DNA of 37,676 nt from an uncultured Fidelibacterota bacterium (GTDB lineage Bacteria > Fidelibacterota > UBA8477 > JABMPR01), in contig CALBFA010000087.1 of assembly GCA_937888365.1 (NCBI GenBank), positions 1-37,676 on the forward strand, written 5' to 3'. Below, in pieces: positions 35,507 through 37,676 of this stretch (the stretch's first letter is position 1; every line of letters begins with the position of its first letter). Below the pieces are notes generated by a model that was not told the DNA's origin, did no database searches, and saw nothing but the letters and a program-made list of their open reading frames with translations. The translations under genes were made by a program, and so were the position numbers.

Positions 35507-36894
35507 TAAAAATAGCAAAAGCCATCATAGCACTTGGAATATTAACGACAATATTACAGGCTCAAATGCAAATTGATGCTAGGGGTCTTGGGCTTTGTGG
35601 CACCTATACCGCCGCGTCTCGGGGATATGCGTCTGTCGGTATTAACCCTGCCAATTTAGGCTTTGATTCAGGCAATAGATTTGAAATGAATCTTGTGAGT
35701 GCAAATGTCAGTGGCTTTAATAATTTTCTTTCACTATATTGGTTTAATACTTTTTTTACAGGCGACCCTTTAACGCGTCATCGCACGAATCCAGACCCTA
35801 TTAATTTTGACGCCCTTGTTCCAGGGCAAGATTATAGCTATAAAACTTTATTTCTTGGATTGGTGCCTGATGAAGGGTTTTCATTTGGATTTGCGACCTA
35901 TATACCGCATCCCATACTGAATGTTTCCTGGGATAATTATGCCATTACATCAGGTTTGGAAATTTATGAACGGACTACGATTCCGAAAGGGATTCTAAGA
36001 ATAGCATTAGAAGGGAATCCCGTTGACAGTAGTTATGGTTTATCTTTCGCACAGGATATTATCATTATTGACAATATTTCTTTTTCATTTGCCATTCCTT
36101 TTGATGATTTTAATATCGGCATTACGACAAAATATTTAGCTGGCCTGGGTTATGCTGGTGTTGATTCTTCCGGTGGACAGCTTGTCACATCGCCGCAAGG
36201 ATTAATGGCTGATGGCTTTTATCGATACACTCGTGCAATTGGTGGAAATGGTCTCGCAATTGATGTTGGCATTTCGACAAATCCAATTGGTAAATGGCAA
36301 TTTAGTGCGTCTGTCAATAATGTAATCGGTCGTATTTATTTTGGGAAAGAGAATTATTTAACGGCCGGTATTGGTGCCGTTGAAGCAATTGTTCCGGTGC
36401 GTTCAATGCTACAAATACCAACGGGAACCAAACAATTTACAGCACAGACCCTCTACACGTTTAACATAGATTCGATTAATGCTGTGAAGTTTTTTAATAG
36501 CAATTTAGATAGTATTATTTATTCAAATGAAAAAGATCTAGGAACTTTTGACAGCCTATCAATCAATTATCCCGCAATATTTCGAATGGGAGCCAAATAT
36601 GCCATTCATCCTGAAATGGATTGGTATATGGATTTAAGCGCTGGGTTTGATACATATTATTATGCAGTCCAAAAATGGCGTTTTGCCACAGGCGTTGAAA
36701 TGACGCGCTTTAAGCGATTCCGATTTAGAACGGGGATGGCATGGGGCGGTCGCTATGGCAATGAAATGGGCTTCGGAATAGGGTATCAATTACCCCTTAT
36801 AAAAATTGATTTTGGATTGCGACTTCTGGGTGGATACAGCTTACAAAAAGCACAAGGAATTGAAGTCGGTTTAAATTCCAGTTTACATTTTTAA
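35503..36894 (+). CDS. Outer-membrane beta-barrel protein (DUF5723-like)
   Basis: A 463-residue protein with a signal peptide (1-20, ending LQA). The N-terminus has GLGLCGTYTAASRGYASVGINPANLG, the arrangement found in FadL/PorV-like and DUF5723 barrels where a helical plug region precedes an Asn-Pro-Ala motif. Alternating hydrophobic strands follow, ending in a terminal strand LNSSLHF with the C-terminal Phe expected for BAM-dependent insertion. It overlaps the upstream lipoprotein gene by 4 nt. Function unknown; a transport channel or a T9SS-linked PorV-type role are both possible, and nothing in the sequence decides. Confidence 0.75.
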   Translation: MIKIAKAIIALGILTTILQAQMQIDARGLGLCGTYTAASRGYASVGINPANLGFDSGNRFEMNLVSANVSGFNNFLSLYWFNTFFTGDPLTRHRTNPDPINFDALVPGQDYSYKTLFLGLVPDEGFSFGFATYIPHPILNVSWDNYAITSGLEIYERTTIPKGILRIALEGNPVDSSYGLSFAQDIIIIDNISFSFAIPFDDFNIGITTKYLAGLGYAGVDSSGGQLVTSPQGLMADGFYRYTRAIGGNGLAIDVGISTNPIGKWQFSASVNNVIGRIYFGKENYLTAGIGAVEAIVPVRSMLQIPTGTKQFTAQTLYTFNIDSINAVKFFNSNLDSIIYSNEKDLGTFDSLSINYPAIFRMGAKYAIHPEMDWYMDLSAGFDTYYYAVQKWRFATGVEMTRFKRFRFRTGMAWGGRYGNEMGFGIGYQLPLIKIDFGLRLLGGYSLQKAQGIEVGLNSSLHF

Positions 36895-36919
36895 AGAAAA
36901 ATTACGATTTAGAAATATC

Positions 36920-36947
36920 TTGCACGAACTTTGACATCTTGTATATT
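36920..36947 (+). promoter_or_regulatory. Promoter of the tRNA-Val repeat locus
   Basis: TTGCAC (36920-36925) and TATATT (36942-36947) with a 16-nt spacer, followed by the GC-rich discriminator CGCCCCGCC, as expected for a stable-RNA promoter. A second -35-like TTGACA at 36931 has no well-spaced -10 box. Transcription from here would pass through both tRNA-like units before reaching the tRNA. Confidence 0.55.
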
Positions 36948-36984
36948 CGCCCCGCCTAATACGTTTGCAGGCAATTGACAATAA

Positions 36985-37067
36985 AGGCGCTTAGCTCAGC
37001 AGGTTTAGGGCATCCCGACATACATGTCGGGAGGGTCAGGGCTAAGTATCTAAATATTTGAAAACAG
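36985..37067 (+). repeat. 83-bp tandem unit 1: tRNA-Val-derived repeat with anticodon arm replaced by a palindrome
   Basis: The first 30 nt align with the 5' half of the tRNA-Val gene at 37151 with three differences (36985, 37001 and 37010). In place of the anticodon arm stands the palindrome CCCGACATACATGTCGGG (37014-37031). The 3' side reads AGGGTCAGGGCTAAGTATC: there is no T arm and no acceptor 3' strand, so it cannot be a normal tRNA. GCTAAG at 37041-37046 could pair with CTTAGC near the 5' end, giving a self-contained structure. The unit ends with the spacer AAATATTTGAAAACAG shared with unit 2. Confidence 0.85.
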
Positions 37068-37150
37068 GGGCGCTTAGCTCAGCTGGTTTAGGGCATCCCG
37101 ACATACATGTCGGGAGGGTCGGGGCTAAGTATCAAAATATTTGAAAACAG
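37068..37150 (+). repeat. 83-bp tandem unit 2: tRNA-Val-derived repeat with anticodon arm replaced by a palindrome
   Basis: Second copy of the unit, again exactly 83 nt before the next start (37151, the true tRNA). Its first 30 nt match the tRNA gene except GAGC to GGGC in the D stem. The palindrome is at 37097-37114, followed by AGGGTCGGGGCTAAGTATC and the spacer. Like unit 1 it lacks a T arm and the 3' acceptor strand. It is closer to the true tRNA than unit 1, suggesting serial duplication. Confidence 0.88.
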
Positions 37151-37228
37151 GGGCGCTTAGCTCAGCTGGTTTAGAGCATCTGCCTTACAAGCAGAGGGTC
37201 GGGGGTTCGAATCCCTCAGCGCCCACCA
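37151..37228 (+). tRNA. tRNA-Val (anticodon UAC)
   Basis: A full cloverleaf with encoded CCA. Acceptor GGGCGCT (37151-37157) pairs with AGCGCCC (37218-37224); D stem GCTC/GAGC; anticodon stem TCTGC/GCAGA with loop CTTACAA, anticodon TAC; T arm with TTCGAAT; discriminator A and CCA at 37225-37228. The anticodon UAC reads GUA valine codons. A terminator follows at once. It is the only intact tRNA in the array of four tRNA-related copies. Confidence 0.96.
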
Positions 37229-37270
37229 ATAGAACCTCATTTGATGGGGTTTTTTTGTGGAAAAAAATAG
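37216..37270 (+). repeat. 55-nt exact direct repeat, copy 1 (tRNA 3' end plus terminator)
   Basis: Starts in the T stem of the tRNA-Val gene (TCAGCGCCCACCA), continues through the terminator and ends at GGAAAAAAATAG. An identical 55-nt copy lies at 37622-37676, 406 bp downstream. The bases before the two copies differ (C versus A). The two copies bracket the GIY-YIG gene. Confidence 0.95.
37233..37256 (+). terminator. Rho-independent terminator of the tRNA-Val gene
   Basis: AACCTCA (37233-37239) and TGGGGTT (37245-37251) form a 7-bp stem with one G-U pair and a 5-nt loop, followed by T to 37256. It is duplicated exactly at 37639-37662. Confidence 0.85.
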
Positions 37271-37294
37271 AATCATACGATGGCCCTATAATTA

Positions 37295-37552
37295 ATGCGT
37301 ACTGCAAGCAAGTTTACGACTTATATTTTGGAAAGTGACTCTACGAAACGATTGTACATTGGTCAAACAAATGACATCGAACGACGTATTACACAACATC
37401 AAAATCAGCGTGTGAAATCAACGAAGAATCGCGGACCATGGAAATTATTATATGCCATATCTTTTGAAACGCGTTTAGAAGCTGTACAGCTGGAGCAAAA
37501 GTTGAAAAAAATGAAAAACCCTGGAAGGGTACGCTCATATATATCTAAGTAG
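37295..37552 (+). CDS. Small GIY-YIG endonuclease domain protein
   Basis: An 85-residue stand-alone GIY-YIG nuclease domain of the UPF0213/YhbQ-like kind. The core shows TYIL (9-12) for the GIY strand, YIGQTNDIERRITQH (21-35) with the YIG strand and the catalytic-type Arg in the following helix, KNRGPWKLLYAISF in the third strand, and LEAVQLEQKLKKMKN, whose Glu matches the metal-binding position. No DNA-binding domain is fused to it. It lies between a functional tRNA-Val gene and a tRNA-derived fragment, inside a 406-bp direct-repeat interval, and its stop codon touches the next tRNA-like sequence. There is no clear ribosome binding site. A role in moving or recombining the surrounding repeats is inference. 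Confidence 0.82.
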   Translation: MRTASKFTTYILESDSTKRLYIGQTNDIERRITQHQNQRVKSTKNRGPWKLLYAISFETRLEAVQLEQKLKKMKNPGRVRSYISK

Positions 37553-37676
37553 TTTTAGAGCATCCCGACATACATGTCGGGAGGGTCGGGGGTTCGAAGG
37601 ACCTTGTACCGCCACGCGGTATCAGCGCCCACCAATAGAACCTCATTTGATGGGGTTTTTTTGTGGAAAAAAATAG
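37553..37676 (+). repeat. Fourth tRNA-Val-derived copy, broken by two hairpins, reaching the window end
   Basis: From TTTAGAGCATC (37554-37564) the sequence matches the tRNA D arm. The anticodon arm is then replaced by CCCGACATACATGTCGGG (37564-37581). AGGGTCGGGGGTTCGAA (37582-37598) matches the 5' half of the T arm. A 24-nt insertion (37599-37622) replaces the rest of the T stem and contains the hairpin TACCGC-CAC-GCGGTA (37607-37621). From 37622 the acceptor 3' strand, CCA and terminator repeat 37216-37270 exactly. The 5' acceptor strand is missing, so this is not a functional tRNA. The window stops at the last base of the repeat. Confidence 0.88.
37639..37662 (+). terminator. Duplicated copy of the tRNA-Val terminator
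   Basis: Same 7-bp stem and T run as at 37233-37256, offset by 406 bp, within the 55-nt direct repeat. It could end transcription of the GIY-YIG gene. Confidence 0.8.

Noticed and set aside
36985-37132. Units 1 and 2 as functional tRNA genes
   Set aside because: They lack the T arm, the 3' acceptor strand and CCA, and the hairpin in the anticodon position has no normal 7-nt anticodon loop.
36985-37228. Direct repeats with regular spacing as a possible CRISPR array
   Set aside because: The repeat unit is a tRNA-derived 83-mer with near-identical spacer sequence and only three starts; there are no variable spacers and no cas genes.
37141-37338. 65-residue reading frame starting MKTGALSSAGLEHL
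   Set aside because: It is a translation of the tRNA-Val gene and its terminator (GGSNPSAPT is the usual product of reading a tRNA T arm and CCA end) and overlaps the GIY-YIG gene in another frame.

Overview
The window looks like a chromosomal segment of a Gram-negative bacterium of the FCB superphylum, most likely Marinimicrobia-like (SAR406) or a close relative. Evidence for this is two very large secreted proteins ending in a type IX secretion (T9SS) sorting domain with the NYPNPFNPTT signature, a DegP-type periplasmic protease, lipoprotein signal peptidase, an MCE/MlaD-type envelope protein and beta-barrel outer-membrane proteins. The DNA is AT-rich by eye. The taxonomic call is inference; no rRNA is present. 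Apart from one gene on the minus strand (AMP nucleosidase), everything reads on the plus strand.

Layout. 1-264: tail of a broken or partial beta-propeller-like gene. 372-2561: class A penicillin-binding protein. 2629-3402 (minus): AMP nucleosidase. 3524-4123: small lipoprotein. 4349-12037 and 12285-19646: two giant multidomain T9SS cargo proteins of about 2,560 and 2,450 residues, each with its own promoter region and a strong terminator. 19768-20166: secreted one-domain fibronectin type III (FN3) protein. 20292-21710: DegP/HtrA protease. 21993-27973: a tightly packed ileS-lspA-rluD-xerC/D-hpf run from a clear sigma70-type promoter. 28090-36894: an MCE protein, a sugar-nucleotide transferase, metK, ahcY, a 974-residue putative lipoprotein and an outer-membrane barrel protein, with very short gaps or overlaps. 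36920-37676: a tRNA-Val(UAC) locus full of tRNA-derived repeats and a small GIY-YIG nuclease gene.

How the parts fit. The first half is dominated by cell-envelope and secretion functions: wall synthesis, two giant surface or secreted proteins built from FN3, MAM-like, PPC, CARDB, dockerin and cohesin-like modules, and the periplasmic protease. The second half is housekeeping: translation and lipoprotein processing (ileS, lspA), ribosome modification and hibernation (rluD, hpf), chromosome dimer resolution (xer), and the activated-methyl cycle (metK, ahcY).

The most unusual region is the right end. A functional tRNA-Val gene is preceded by two copies of an 83-bp tandem unit. Each unit keeps the 5' half of the tRNA, but the anticodon arm is replaced by the palindrome CCCGACATACATGTCGGG and the T arm is missing. 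Downstream lies an 85-residue GIY-YIG endonuclease gene, followed by a fourth tRNA-derived piece carrying the same palindrome, a second hairpin inside its T arm, and an exact 55-nt duplicate of the tRNA 3' end plus its terminator. This resembles a minimal mobile or recombining element built on a tRNA gene. The exact 55-nt repeat ends at the last base of the window, so an assembly effect has to be excluded.
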